21,822 nt of DNA from an uncultured Bdellovibrionales bacterium. GTDB taxonomy: Bacteria > Bdellovibrionota > FAC87 > UBA2466. Positions 6,712 through 14,201 of this stretch are shown here, in pieces. Made by a program: the position numbers and the translations under genes. The first letter of the stretch is position 1. The number at the start of each line of letters is the position of its first letter. The stretch is from the NCBI GenBank assembly GCA_937903155.1, contig CALCZU010000134.1, positions 1-21,822 on the forward strand, written 5' to 3'. The notes under the pieces are model-generated. The model searched no databases, was not told the DNA's origin, and saw only the letters and a program-made list of their open reading frames with translations.

Positions 6712-8256
6712 ATGCCATCGTCCCTTTTGTCTATTTCGCACGTCAAAAAATCCTTTGATGGGATTTTCGCTTTAAGAGACGTAAATTTCGAGATTCAAAA
6801 AGGCGAATGCGTGGCACTCGTCGGAGAAAATGGGGCCGGAAAATCGACGCTCATGAAGATTCTTTCGGGCGTTTGGCCCCATGGAACTTATGAGGGAGAA
6901 GTTGTCTTCGAAGGTAAAACCATCCGGCATACGGATACCTTGAAAGCACGAAAATCCGGAATTTCCATTATTCATCAAGAACTGTGTTTGTTCCCAAAAT
7001 TGACCGTCGCTGAGAATCTTTTTTTAACGGAGGCCTTTCCCTACAACGGAGAGCCTTCGCAGAAACTGGCCGAAACGGTCCGTTGGGAAACGCTTTTCGA
7101 ACGAGCCGACGCCTTATTTAAAGATTTGGGTTTTGAAGTCGATTCTCGCGTGCTTGTCGAAGATTTGAGTGTCGCTAAAAGACAACTCGTTGAAATTGCA
7201 AAAGCGTTTCATCATCAAGCGAAACTTTTGATTCTAGATGAGCCGACGTCGGCACTCTCACATGCGGAAGTTCGGCATCTTTTCAATGTCATTCAAAGAA
7301 TGCGCGATCGGATGACGTTTATTTATATCTCACACAAGCTAGACGAGGTGTTCGAGCTTGCGGACAGGATCATCGTTTTAAGAGACGGACAATCGGTTGC
7401 AGAACTTAAAAAGAGTGAGACGAACCCTCAAGAAATTATTCGATACATGGTGGGACGACCTCTTCAGGTTGCTGAACGGGTTCAGAAAGATTTCTCAGGG
7501 TCGCCCATTTTTCAGGTCGACGATCTAAAGCACTTCGATGAACAAGGAAAACAAATCCTCGATGGCGTGAATTTACAGATTCGTAAGGGAGAGGTTTTAG
7601 GAATTGCGGGACTGATGGGTTCTGGCAGAAGTGAGCTTCTTCGCAGTATGCTTGGAATTTTACCCGGCAAACGGACGGGAAAAGTCATTCTCGAAGGGGA
7701 AGAAGTTTACTGGCAAGGGGTAAAAGAATCCATGAATAGTGGGGTCGCCTTTGTCCCTGAAGATCGCAAAAAAGACGGATTATTCTTAAACCACGCGATC
7801 GATTTCAATCTCACGATTACGCTCTTAAAGGATCTTCTAGGAAAAATTTGGACGCTCGATCTTGACTCGGAAAAGAAGAAAGTGACGAGTCTGATTCGAT
7901 CGATGCGGGTGAAGTGTGGAAGTCCGTTACAGTCTGTAAAATCCCTCAGTGGCGGAAATCAGCAAAAAATTCTCTTAGCAAAAATGGTTGCACGTTCTCC
8001 AAAAGTTTTGCTTTTAGATGAGCCGACTCGCGGAGTGGATATCGGCGCAAAAGAAGAGATTTACGATATCATCCGAAAACTCGCTGCAAGTGGAATGTCG
8101 GTAATTCTGGTTTCGTCAGAACTCCCCGAGATTCTTCTTTTGAGCGACCGGGTTTTAGTCTTAAGAGAAGGTCGGCCTGTCGGCGAACTCGAAAATATTT
8201 CCTTAACTCAGGAGAAAGTCATGTCATTTGCGGCGGGAGAATACCATGGAGTCTAG
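6712..8256 (+). CDS. xylG: Xylose-type sugar ABC transporter, ATP-binding protein
   Basis: A protein of about 514 residues with two fused ATPase domains, as in XylG, RbsA and MglA. The first has Walker A GENGAGKST, the signature LSVAKRQ, Walker B LLILDEPTSAL and the switch ISHKLDE. The second has the usual degenerate Walker A (GLMGSGRSE), the signature LSGGNQQK and LLLDEPTRGVD. It powers sugar import at the inner face of the membrane. I chose ATG 6712 (MPSSLLSI) because its N-terminus aligns with E. coli XylG. A TTG at 6700, overlapping the xylF stop as TTGA, would add four residues and also has a weak GGAAAG upstream. Either way the gene is coupled to xylF. Its end overlaps xylH by 11 bases. 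Confidence 0.9.
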   Translation: MPSSLLSISHVKKSFDGIFALRDVNFEIQKGECVALVGENGAGKSTLMKILSGVWPHGTYEGEVVFEGKTIRHTDTLKARKSGISIIHQELCLFPKLTVAENLFLTEAFPYNGEPSQKLAETVRWETLFERADALFKDLGFEVDSRVLVEDLSVAKRQLVEIAKAFHHQAKLLILDEPTSALSHAEVRHLFNVIQRMRDRMTFIYISHKLDEVFELADRIIVLRDGQSVAELKKSETNPQEIIRYMVGRPLQVAERVQKDFSGSPIFQVDDLKHFDEQGKQILDGVNLQIRKGEVLGIAGLMGSGRSELLRSMLGILPGKRTGKVILEGEEVYWQGVKESMNSGVAFVPEDRKKDGLFLNHAIDFNLTITLLKDLLGKIWTLDLDSEKKKVTSLIRSMRVKCGSPLQSVKSLSGGNQQKILLAKMVARSPKVLLLDEPTRGVDIGAKEEIYDIIRKLAASGMSVILVSSELPEILLLSDRVLVLREGRPVGELENISLTQEKVMSFAAGEYHGV

Positions 8257-9424
8257 AGTCGAGCTGAAAACGGGATGGATGATGAATCGTTTAGGAAAAA
8301 GTAAGATTAATTGGAAAAATTACGAGCGTTCGATGGGGGCTGTGATCACAGTGATTCTAGTGGCGCTGCTTTTCCATTACTGGAGTAATGAAGCTTTTTT
8401 AACCTCTCGAAACTTAAGTAATCTCTCTCGCCAAATTTGCGTTAATCTGACATTGGCCGTGGGAATGACGCTTGTGATCTTAACTTCCGGGATTGATCTC
8501 TCGGTGGGAAGCGTTTTGGCTTTGTCCGGAATGGTCAGTGCACTCACTCAAGTGAGTTTACATTGGGCAAATCTCGGACCCTATGGCGCCGTGCTTTCTT
8601 TCCTGTGCGCTCTAGCTGTCGGCGGCTTGTGCGGCGGAATCACGGGTTTCTCAATTGCGAAGTTAAAAATAACTCCTTTTATTGTGACCTTAGGAATGAT
8701 GGTCATCTGTCGAGGAATGACTCTAATCATTTCGGGCGCGCAAGCAGTCGCACCATTGGGTGAAAGTTTGGGAGCGTTGAGCAGCGACTATCTTTCGCCC
8801 TTTGTGAGTTTGATCCTTCTCTCAACAACGCTTGTCGCAACGGTGGGGTACTACGCAGTCGGATTTATCAAAGGCAGAGTTTTGCCAGATGTGGCATTCA
8901 AAAATGCAGGTGCGGTTGCACTTCTTTCGGGACTCGGGATTTACGTCTTTTGTGGATATCGCGGAATTCCGTACATGGTTCTGATTTCTCTTCTCTGTGC
9001 CGCAGTGGGAATCTTTGTTTTAAAATACACTCGTTACGGAAGATTCTTGTACGCAATTGGCGGCAATCGCGAAGCGGCAGAGCTCTCCGGTGTTCCCGTA
9101 GCGAAAGCCCTTTGGCTGACCTACTTTCTGATGGGAATTCTCGCAGGACTTGCCGGAGTCATGGATTCGGCTCGAGTGAATGGTTCGGTCCCGTCTGCGG
9201 GTGAACTTTCCGAACTCGATGCTATCGCCGCCGTCGTCATTGGCGGAACCAGTCTCATGGGCGGAGTCGGAACAATCGCGGGAACTGTATTCGGCGTTTT
9301 AGTCATGGGAATTCTCAATAACGGAATGAGTCTCGTCGGAATTAGCGAGCATTACCAAAAAGTGTTCAAGGGTGTGGTCATCGTCGTTGCAGTCTACCTC
9401 GATCTGAGATCGAAGAAGAAGTAA
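8246..9424 (+). CDS. xylH: Xylose-type sugar ABC transporter, permease
   Basis: A 392-residue integral membrane protein, nearly the length of E. coli XylH (393). Around ten hydrophobic helices are visible. Family motifs include LAVGMTLVILTSGIDLSVGS, ITPFIVTLGMMVICRGM, YAIGGNREAAELSGV, LDAIAAVVIGGTSLMGGVG and the C-terminal NNGMSLVGI. It forms the channel through which XylG drives the sugar taken from XylF. I chose ATG 8246 because GGGAG (8235-8239) sits six bases before it; a longer frame from TTG 8228 has no such support. It is the last gene of the operon. The half-palindrome at 9465 lies between it and the convergent methyltransferase gene. Confidence 0.9.
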   Translation: MESRVELKTGWMMNRLGKSKINWKNYERSMGAVITVILVALLFHYWSNEAFLTSRNLSNLSRQICVNLTLAVGMTLVILTSGIDLSVGSVLALSGMVSALTQVSLHWANLGPYGAVLSFLCALAVGGLCGGITGFSIAKLKITPFIVTLGMMVICRGMTLIISGAQAVAPLGESLGALSSDYLSPFVSLILLSTTLVATVGYYAVGFIKGRVLPDVAFKNAGAVALLSGLGIYVFCGYRGIPYMVLISLLCAAVGIFVLKYTRYGRFLYAIGGNREAAELSGVPVAKALWLTYFLMGILAGLAGVMDSARVNGSVPSAGELSELDAIAAVVIGGTSLMGGVGTIAGTVFGVLVMGILNNGMSLVGISEHYQKVFKGVVIVVAVYLDLRSKKK

Positions 9425-9464
9425 GCACACCCCTTATCGTCCAAAAAAGGAATAGGAAAAAACC

Positions 9465-9510
9465 CCGTCGTTGCGAGGAGCGAAGCGACGAAGCAATCTC
9501 GCTGATAACA
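9465..9510. repeat. Single arm of the 41-bp palindromic element
   Basis: These 46 bases are the exact reverse complement of 2669-2714, that is, one whole arm of the first element plus six bases of its loop. The next 20 bases still resemble the loop with small changes, and then the copy stops at the methyltransferase 3' end without a second arm. It again lies between convergent genes. It is a truncated copy or the half-unit from which the full palindrome was built. Confidence 0.85.
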
Positions 9511-9529
9511 GGATCGCTTTTCGCAAAGA

Positions 9530-10231
9530 CTACAGTTTCCCCAGCCGAAACCCTGCCACAAAATTCAGAGAATGCACTGGCACCAACGCCGGAAAAAACT
9601 TCTGTTTCTCAACCATAAAATACCGTTTTACTTCGTGCATGATTTCTAAGTATGTCGAAACATGTTCATTCTTACAAATCGGTGCAAAATCCATTTTGAA
9701 ATGTTTCTTAAAAATTCTTTCGGCTGTGAATTTTCGTCCTAAAGAATGCGCAAGACCCCCTTCGCAAGGGATGACGATGTCGAAAACTCCATCCGCTTTT
9801 AAGAGACGATTAATTTCTTCGAGCGCTTTCGGAAGATCGGGAAGGTGTTCTAAGACATGAATCGCGATAATCCGGTCAAAGCTCCCATCTTGCCATTTTT
9901 GTTTAGTCTGAATATCGCCGCAGACCACTTCGTGACTCGGAAATTTTGTTTTGAGCTTCTCGCAAAATTCTTTTCGGTATTCGAAAAAGGAATAGTCTTG
10001 AATCGAGAGATCTTCGTACTCCGCATGAGCGCCGATACCTGCTCCGATCTCAAGCGTTTTGATCCCCGATTTCACCCCTAAACTGACCGGAAAACCGTGA
10101 TTAAATTTTTCAATCGAACCGTACTTATTGGGAAGTTCATCGTGCCACAGAGCCATGTACTTTTCTCTGGCCGCGATTTGCACCTCAGAAAGAGGCGGCG
10201 GCGTTTTTGGCCAGATTGTTGGGTGGATCAT
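9530..10231 (-). CDS. Class I SAM-dependent methyltransferase
   Basis: A 233-residue soluble protein. Motif I is TLEIGAGIGAH (about 79-89). An acidic residue of motif II lies in the following strand. Later motifs are VVCGDIQTKQKW, FDRIIAIHVLEHLPDLPKAL and LKADGVFDIVIPCEGG. This is the Methyltransf_11/UbiE-like pattern; similar proteins methylate sugars, lipids or small molecules, and the substrate here is unknown. It lies 56 bases downstream of a large membrane protein resembling GT-C glycosyltransferases and is probably co-transcribed, which would fit modification of a surface glycan, but that is inference. No clear Shine-Dalgarno precedes ATG 10231. Confidence 0.8.
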   Translation of the reverse strand: MIHPTIWPKTPPPLSEVQIAAREKYMALWHDELPNKYGSIEKFNHGFPVSLGVKSGIKTLEIGAGIGAHAEYEDLSIQDYSFFEYRKEFCEKLKTKFPSHEVVCGDIQTKQKWQDGSFDRIIAIHVLEHLPDLPKALEEINRLLKADGVFDIVIPCEGGLAHSLGRKFTAERIFKKHFKMDFAPICKNEHVSTYLEIMHEVKRYFMVEKQKFFPALVPVHSLNFVAGFRLGKL

Positions 10232-10287
10232 TGGCTCAATTTAAAGAGCGGAAAAAAGGTTGTCAAACGAGGCAAAACTCAAGGCTT

Positions 10288-12219
10288 TCAGTGGGAAACA
10301 AGCTCCAGGATGTCCTTGCCTTGGAAGGAATCAACCAGTTTAAAACTCGAATCTTTTTTTAGATACTCAGGTGCCCCTTCGGTGAATAAGAAGTGAGTGA
10401 CTTTTAAGTCTTTAAATCCCTGCGCTTTGGGAGAAACTCTGACTCGGATTTGCCCCGGTTCAAAAGGAAAGGTGGCTTCCTCGGATTGCGCTTCTACAAA
10501 CCTCACATGCGCGCATTGATTGTAAATACTTGCGAATTTTCCGTCCTTATCGAATGGTTTAAAAATTCCCACCTGAGGTTGCGGGAAATAGCCGACAATC
10601 GCAGAGATTCCGAGGATCCTAAAATAGTTTCCGGTCACCCAAGCCTCGGTTGTATCTCCAAAGACCACCCAGTTCGATTTTTTATCAAATCGCCCGTCGA
10701 TTTCTTTGAGCTTTTCGGCGAGAGGATTGTGCTGAAGGTATTCATTTCCTCCTCTTACAATCGGATTAAAGTGAAAAGTATAAATCATTGAAAGGGTTGT
10801 GAATAAAAACAAAAACGGTGTGGCTTTTTTTGGAGTGATGAGTAAATAACTTAAGACTAAGTAAATCACCACTGGAACAATGAGATTCAGTTTGTGAGAG
10901 ACTAAAACTCGGCCCGAAAAGAAAAGCGCAAATGAAACGATGAAAAGAGTGGTCAAACCGAGGATTCGCAGAAGCTCTTTGCGGGTGGGCGCAGTTCTTT
11001 TCTTCTGGAGAAAAACCGTCAGAAGGCATATTTCGGCAAGTCCCATTCCGATTTGGGTTCGATTTACAGCGTTTTTCGAAAATAACGTCATCTCCGCAAT
11101 CCATTTCGGAAAACCTACATAGGTGTAAAGCAAAATGAAGAACAGATAAGTGATGCAGGAGTAAAAAATCAGATGCGACTTCTCGAATTTCTTAAACGGC
11201 GTGAATGGAATTGAAATTAAAACGACTGGAAAAAAGAAAATAAAATGGGCTGCTTCGCAAAAGTTTCCGAAAACTGCCCAATCCTTTACAATCCCTGAAG
11301 CAATAAGCAGGTTTTGGGAGAAGAGATTCTGTAGAGGATAGTTTCCGCCTAAACTGACTCTTTTTCCGGGATAGGCAGTATTCGCAATCAAAGAAATCGC
11401 TTCTTTTGCATGCTCCCAAAAAACAAAGCCGCCTAATGCAATGATCCCTAGAGACAAGAGGAGGGAAGTGATTCTCAAATTTCGAAGCGATTCGGAGAAC
11501 TGAGAAACGCCGTTTTGATACCCGTAAGCGAGTGTGAGGAACCCAAAAAAGACCGCGGAGGTGATTTGAAAAGGCGGGTAGATGTTATCAATCGCAAAAC
11601 TGATGGAAGACCAGGTAAATAGCAATGCAGATAGCAGCACCGTCGATTTCTTAGGCGACTCCATCAAAAAAATGAGCGCAACAAATGAAATTGCGGCATG
11701 AATGATTGGCTCATAGTTATGTAAAGTCCAAAACTGAGTGTGAGGCGCGTAGAGAAAAATCAAGGATCCTAAAGCCGAGTGGAGAGAGTTTCGAGTGAGG
11801 GTCCAAAGTACTAAATACATCGACAGAAGAAGACCAAAATATTTACTCCACCATAGCCAGCTAATTCCAAAATCATTTCCGACTAAAAATCCCCAGTTTC
11901 CGGGGTGAAAAATTAATGAAGCATTCCATACCGGCATATTCTGTGGTGCCATCATATTTGCACCCAATCCGAGGTGAGTATTGATCCGTGGAAAGCTCGG
12001 CTCGTGCGCCGTTTGCGCGAGCATCATGGGAATATCAAGTAACCAGTCGTCCACGCGAATATCTCGCGCTTTTCCATAAATAATTTCGTCATGCGGTGAA
12101 TGATCCAAAAAGCTATGCCACGCAGGCATTGAAAATCCGTGGAGGTGTAAAGCCGAAAGCAGGATTGCAGAAAGGAGGAGAGCGAGAAAACTAACTTTTT
12201 GTTGAAAACTTAAAACCAC
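10288..12219 (-). CDS. Large multi-pass membrane protein, GT-C-like fold suspected
   Basis: A 643-residue protein with roughly 12-13 hydrophobic helices and a soluble C-terminal part (from about 500) containing NYFRILGISAIVGYFPQPQ. After the first helix comes RDIRVDDWLLDIPMMLAQ, with an acidic pair (Asp57-Asp58) in the first extracytoplasmic loop; polyprenyl-phosphate-dependent GT-C glycosyltransferases carry an acidic pair at this place. The family is not one I can name with certainty; uncharacterised membrane proteins with a similar 'R-x-D-[DE]-W...P' segment exist. A role in surface polysaccharide or lipid glycosylation is a guess supported by the neighbouring methyltransferase. The start is GTG 12219, with an in-frame stop two codons upstream and no Shine-Dalgarno. 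A perfect hairpin ends only 12 bases before it. Confidence 0.72.
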   Translation of the reverse strand: MVLSFQQKVSFLALLLSAILLSALHLHGFSMPAWHSFLDHSPHDEIIYGKARDIRVDDWLLDIPMMLAQTAHEPSFPRINTHLGLGANMMAPQNMPVWNASLIFHPGNWGFLVGNDFGISWLWWSKYFGLLLSMYLVLWTLTRNSLHSALGSLIFLYAPHTQFWTLHNYEPIIHAAISFVALIFLMESPKKSTVLLSALLFTWSSISFAIDNIYPPFQITSAVFFGFLTLAYGYQNGVSQFSESLRNLRITSLLLSLGIIALGGFVFWEHAKEAISLIANTAYPGKRVSLGGNYPLQNLFSQNLLIASGIVKDWAVFGNFCEAAHFIFFFPVVLISIPFTPFKKFEKSHLIFYSCITYLFFILLYTYVGFPKWIAEMTLFSKNAVNRTQIGMGLAEICLLTVFLQKKRTAPTRKELLRILGLTTLFIVSFALFFSGRVLVSHKLNLIVPVVIYLVLSYLLITPKKATPFLFLFTTLSMIYTFHFNPIVRGGNEYLQHNPLAEKLKEIDGRFDKKSNWVVFGDTTEAWVTGNYFRILGISAIVGYFPQPQVGIFKPFDKDGKFASIYNQCAHVRFVEAQSEEATFPFEPGQIRVRVSPKAQGFKDLKVTHFLFTEGAPEYLKKDSSFKLVDSFQGKDILELVSH

Positions 12220-12231
12220 TTTTTAATGAAC

Positions 12232-12269
12232 GTCATAACGGGGAGCCGTTTTCAGCTCCCCGTTATGAC
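12232..12269 (-). terminator. Perfect 15-bp hairpin between the TRL-like and membrane-protein genes
   Basis: The left arm 12232-12246 and right arm 12255-12269 are exact reverse complements around an eight-base loop, with a GC-rich core (GGGGAGC). It begins nine bases after the stop of the minus-strand lipoprotein gene, as expected of a terminator. However, the sequence following it on that strand is GTTCATTAAAAAG, without a T-run, and it sits in the 5' region of the next gene. Terminator, attenuator or processing signal are all possible. Confidence 0.5.
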
Positions 12270-12277
12270 TAAACCAC

Positions 12278-12592
12278 TTACTTGCCTCTGACAACGGTAC
12301 AATACGTTGCGTAGATTCCTAAAATTGAGGAAACTTTTTCATCGACGGTCGAGATGGAAGTGATTCCTCCGTTACGTCGAGCGGCTTCGATGCTTGCATC
12401 GCCCGTTGCGATCAAACCTAAGATAGAGCTTGCACAAGCTTCACCCCATTTAGGTCCGGCTTGAGGAGTTGCGGCTAAACCCGATTGAAGACCTGTGTAA
12501 AACATTCCCGTTAAAGGGGCTTTCGTCATCGCACAGCCAGTGGAAAGAACGGCCATTGCACAAATGACAGCTACCGAAAGTTTCTTAATCAT
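12278..12592 (-). CDS. TRL-like family small lipoprotein
   Basis: A 104-residue protein with an N-terminal lipoprotein signal (LSTGC, Cys20). The mature part matches the TRL-like family as remembered: TGLQSGLAATPQAGPKWGEACASSILGLIATGDASIEAARRNGGI is reproduced here only in pieces, with key segments GEACASSILGL, GDASIEAA and ILGIYATYCT. The name 'TRL' comes from a tRNA-associated locus, but no tRNA gene is seen nearby. The function is unknown; it is presumably anchored in the outer membrane. A strong AGGAGA lies seven bases before ATG 12592, suggesting good translation, as for an abundant small lipoprotein. Confidence 0.82.
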   Translation of the reverse strand: MIKKLSVAVICAMAVLSTGCAMTKAPLTGMFYTGLQSGLAATPQAGPKWGEACASSILGLIATGDASIEAARRNGGITSISTVDEKVSSILGIYATYCTVVRGK

Positions 12593-12700
12593 TTTGTATT
12601 CTCCTGTAGGTTGAGAGAATAAGTGTGGAAAGAAATTAAAAATCCGTCAAGGTTTTAAGAGTTTAGACAATGACGCATCAACCCGTCATGGGGGACTTCC

Positions 12701-12735
12701 GTCATTGCGAGGGTGCTACGGACCCTCGCAATGAC
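12701..12735. repeat. Short palindromic repeat of the GTCATTGCGAG type
   Basis: Arms 12701-12714 and 12722-12735 are exact reverse complements over 14 bases around a seven-base loop. The outer sequence GTCATTGCGAG is shared with the element at 19772-19875 and is a near match to the ends of the 41-bp palindrome. It lies downstream of the kinase gene and upstream of the TRL-like gene. No T-run follows on either strand. Confidence 0.8.
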
Positions 12736-12769
12736 AAATCAAAATCCTCGTTCGTTGGAGAGATGGATC

Positions 12770-14185
12770 TCAGCAGGCGTCTTTGATGTCAAATTTTAAA
12801 GTGGCATCAGGAAGCTCGATGGTATCGCCATCTAGGAGCTCGATCGGACCCAAAACTTTTCGACGATTCACAGAAGTCGTGTCTTTATCTTTTACGATCG
12901 CTTCAAGCCAGAGGCCCGTTTTGCGGCGAAAAATCCGGACATGTTGCGGCAGGATGCCGCCTTTCGAAAGAGGGGACAAACTAAAATGCGCTTGGGGGGA
13001 GCTTCCGATAATCGTTTCATCCGCGTAAAGAAAAAATTCTTTTTCGGTTTTCTCTGTTTTTAAAATGACTCTTCCTACGCGCAAAGGCACGCGGCACTTT
13101 TTGCAGTAACCTGCTTGAGAATTTGCATCGGCAAATCCACAGAACTCGCAAAACGTACAAGCAGAAGGATAAAGAGTTTTCGGAAGGACCGAAAGCTCTA
13201 CGGGCTGAATCGCTTTGCTATTGCGAAACGGCCACATTCCCTTTTTGCTAATCTTTGCTAAATCATCGCGAACATTGCGTGCGCGCTGATATCGCATCCC
13301 AGGGTCCGGATGAAGACACTTTAAAATAATATTTCGAATGCGTTCGTCGACTTTACTAAATTTTAAATCGTCGGTGGCCCCAAATTTCGGGGTGACTCCC
13401 ATGGCTACTTCGTACAGAAGGGCGCCGAGAGAATAAATATCTCCGCTGGGTTGAAATTTTTGGTCGGTTTTTAGAAATTCCGGAGGCGTATAACCTTCGG
13501 ATTCGAACAGCAACGGCTTTTGATCGCTTAAGTGATAAAGAGTTCCGAAATCGATCAGTTTTACTTTAGAGCTAATCCCGTCGAGCATGACGTTCTGAGG
13601 TTTGAGATCTCGGTAGATATAACCTTGTTGGTGAATCACTTCGAGAGCATCGGCAATTTCTTTTCCAAGATATACAATCAGCCCATCTTCAATATTTTTC
13701 TGTGAAGTGCGGTATTCATCAACGGCCTTGGCCAGCTCTTTTCCGTTGATAAAGTCCATTACAAGGTAAAAAGATTTATTGCGTTCGAAATACTCATGTC
13801 CGCGAGGAAACGCGGGATGCTTAATTTTTCTTAAGAATTTCGCTTCTCGCTTAAAACTCTTGAGAAGCTCTCCTTTGAATTGATCATAGGAGCTTTGATC
13901 GAGCATCTGCTTGATGAGAACAGGTTTCCCATCACTTGTTCTCGAGGCTCTAAAAGTCGCTCCAAATCCGCTTCGAGCAACCGCTTCTTCGATGATGTAA
14001 GTGTGTTTCGCTTTGAGGCGTTCTCCCGGAGAGAGAAGACCTTGCGACGCATCTTTCACGGTATCAAAAGAGGATTGTCTTAATTTTCTTGCGACTTGGA
14101 CTTGAGAGACACTTTCCCCGCAGCCATCGCAAAAAAGGGAACCCGGCATCACCGGGCTCCCGCAACTTGGACATTTCTTTTGCAA
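12770..14185 (-). CDS. Serine/threonine protein kinase with two zinc ribbons and an FHA-like domain
   Basis: A 471-residue cytoplasmic protein. Residues 5-23 are a zinc ribbon (C5-x2-C8, C19-x2-C22). The kinase domain covers about 63-315: glycine loop RSGFGATF, Lys92, Glu114, catalytic YRDLKPQN (Asp193, Asn198) and IDFG (Asp212), so all catalytic residues are present. A second Cys-rich cluster with six cysteines (CTFCEFCG...YCKKC) follows at about 338-365. The C-terminus (about 375-468) reads as an FHA domain (ETIIGSS, LPQHVRIF, DTTSVNRRKV, LLDGDTIEL). In it the conserved Arg after Gly is Ser and the Ser before xxH is lost, so phosphothreonine binding is doubtful. The start is TTG 14185, supported by AGAGGAG ten bases upstream; the next ATG would cut the first zinc ribbon. 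It follows the VWA gene by 16 bases. Confidence 0.88.
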   Translation of the reverse strand: MQKKCPSCGSPVMPGSLFCDGCGESVSQVQVARKLRQSSFDTVKDASQGLLSPGERLKAKHTYIIEEAVARSGFGATFRASRTSDGKPVLIKQMLDQSSYDQFKGELLKSFKREAKFLRKIKHPAFPRGHEYFERNKSFYLVMDFINGKELAKAVDEYRTSQKNIEDGLIVYLGKEIADALEVIHQQGYIYRDLKPQNVMLDGISSKVKLIDFGTLYHLSDQKPLLFESEGYTPPEFLKTDQKFQPSGDIYSLGALLYEVAMGVTPKFGATDDLKFSKVDERIRNIILKCLHPDPGMRYQRARNVRDDLAKISKKGMWPFRNSKAIQPVELSVLPKTLYPSACTFCEFCGFADANSQAGYCKKCRVPLRVGRVILKTEKTEKEFFLYADETIIGSSPQAHFSLSPLSKGGILPQHVRIFRRKTGLWLEAIVKDKDTTSVNRRKVLGPIELLDGDTIELPDATLKFDIKDAC

Positions 14186-14201
14186 GGGGTGTTTTCTCCT
14201 C

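Noticed and set aside
9471..10396. Plus-strand frames opposite the methyltransferase gene
   Set aside because: They are antisense shadows; the minus-strand gene has all the methyltransferase motifs.
12593..12700. tRNA gene near the TRL-like gene
   Set aside because: The family name suggests a tRNA neighbour, but no cloverleaf, T-loop (GGTTCRA) or acceptor stem pairing was found.
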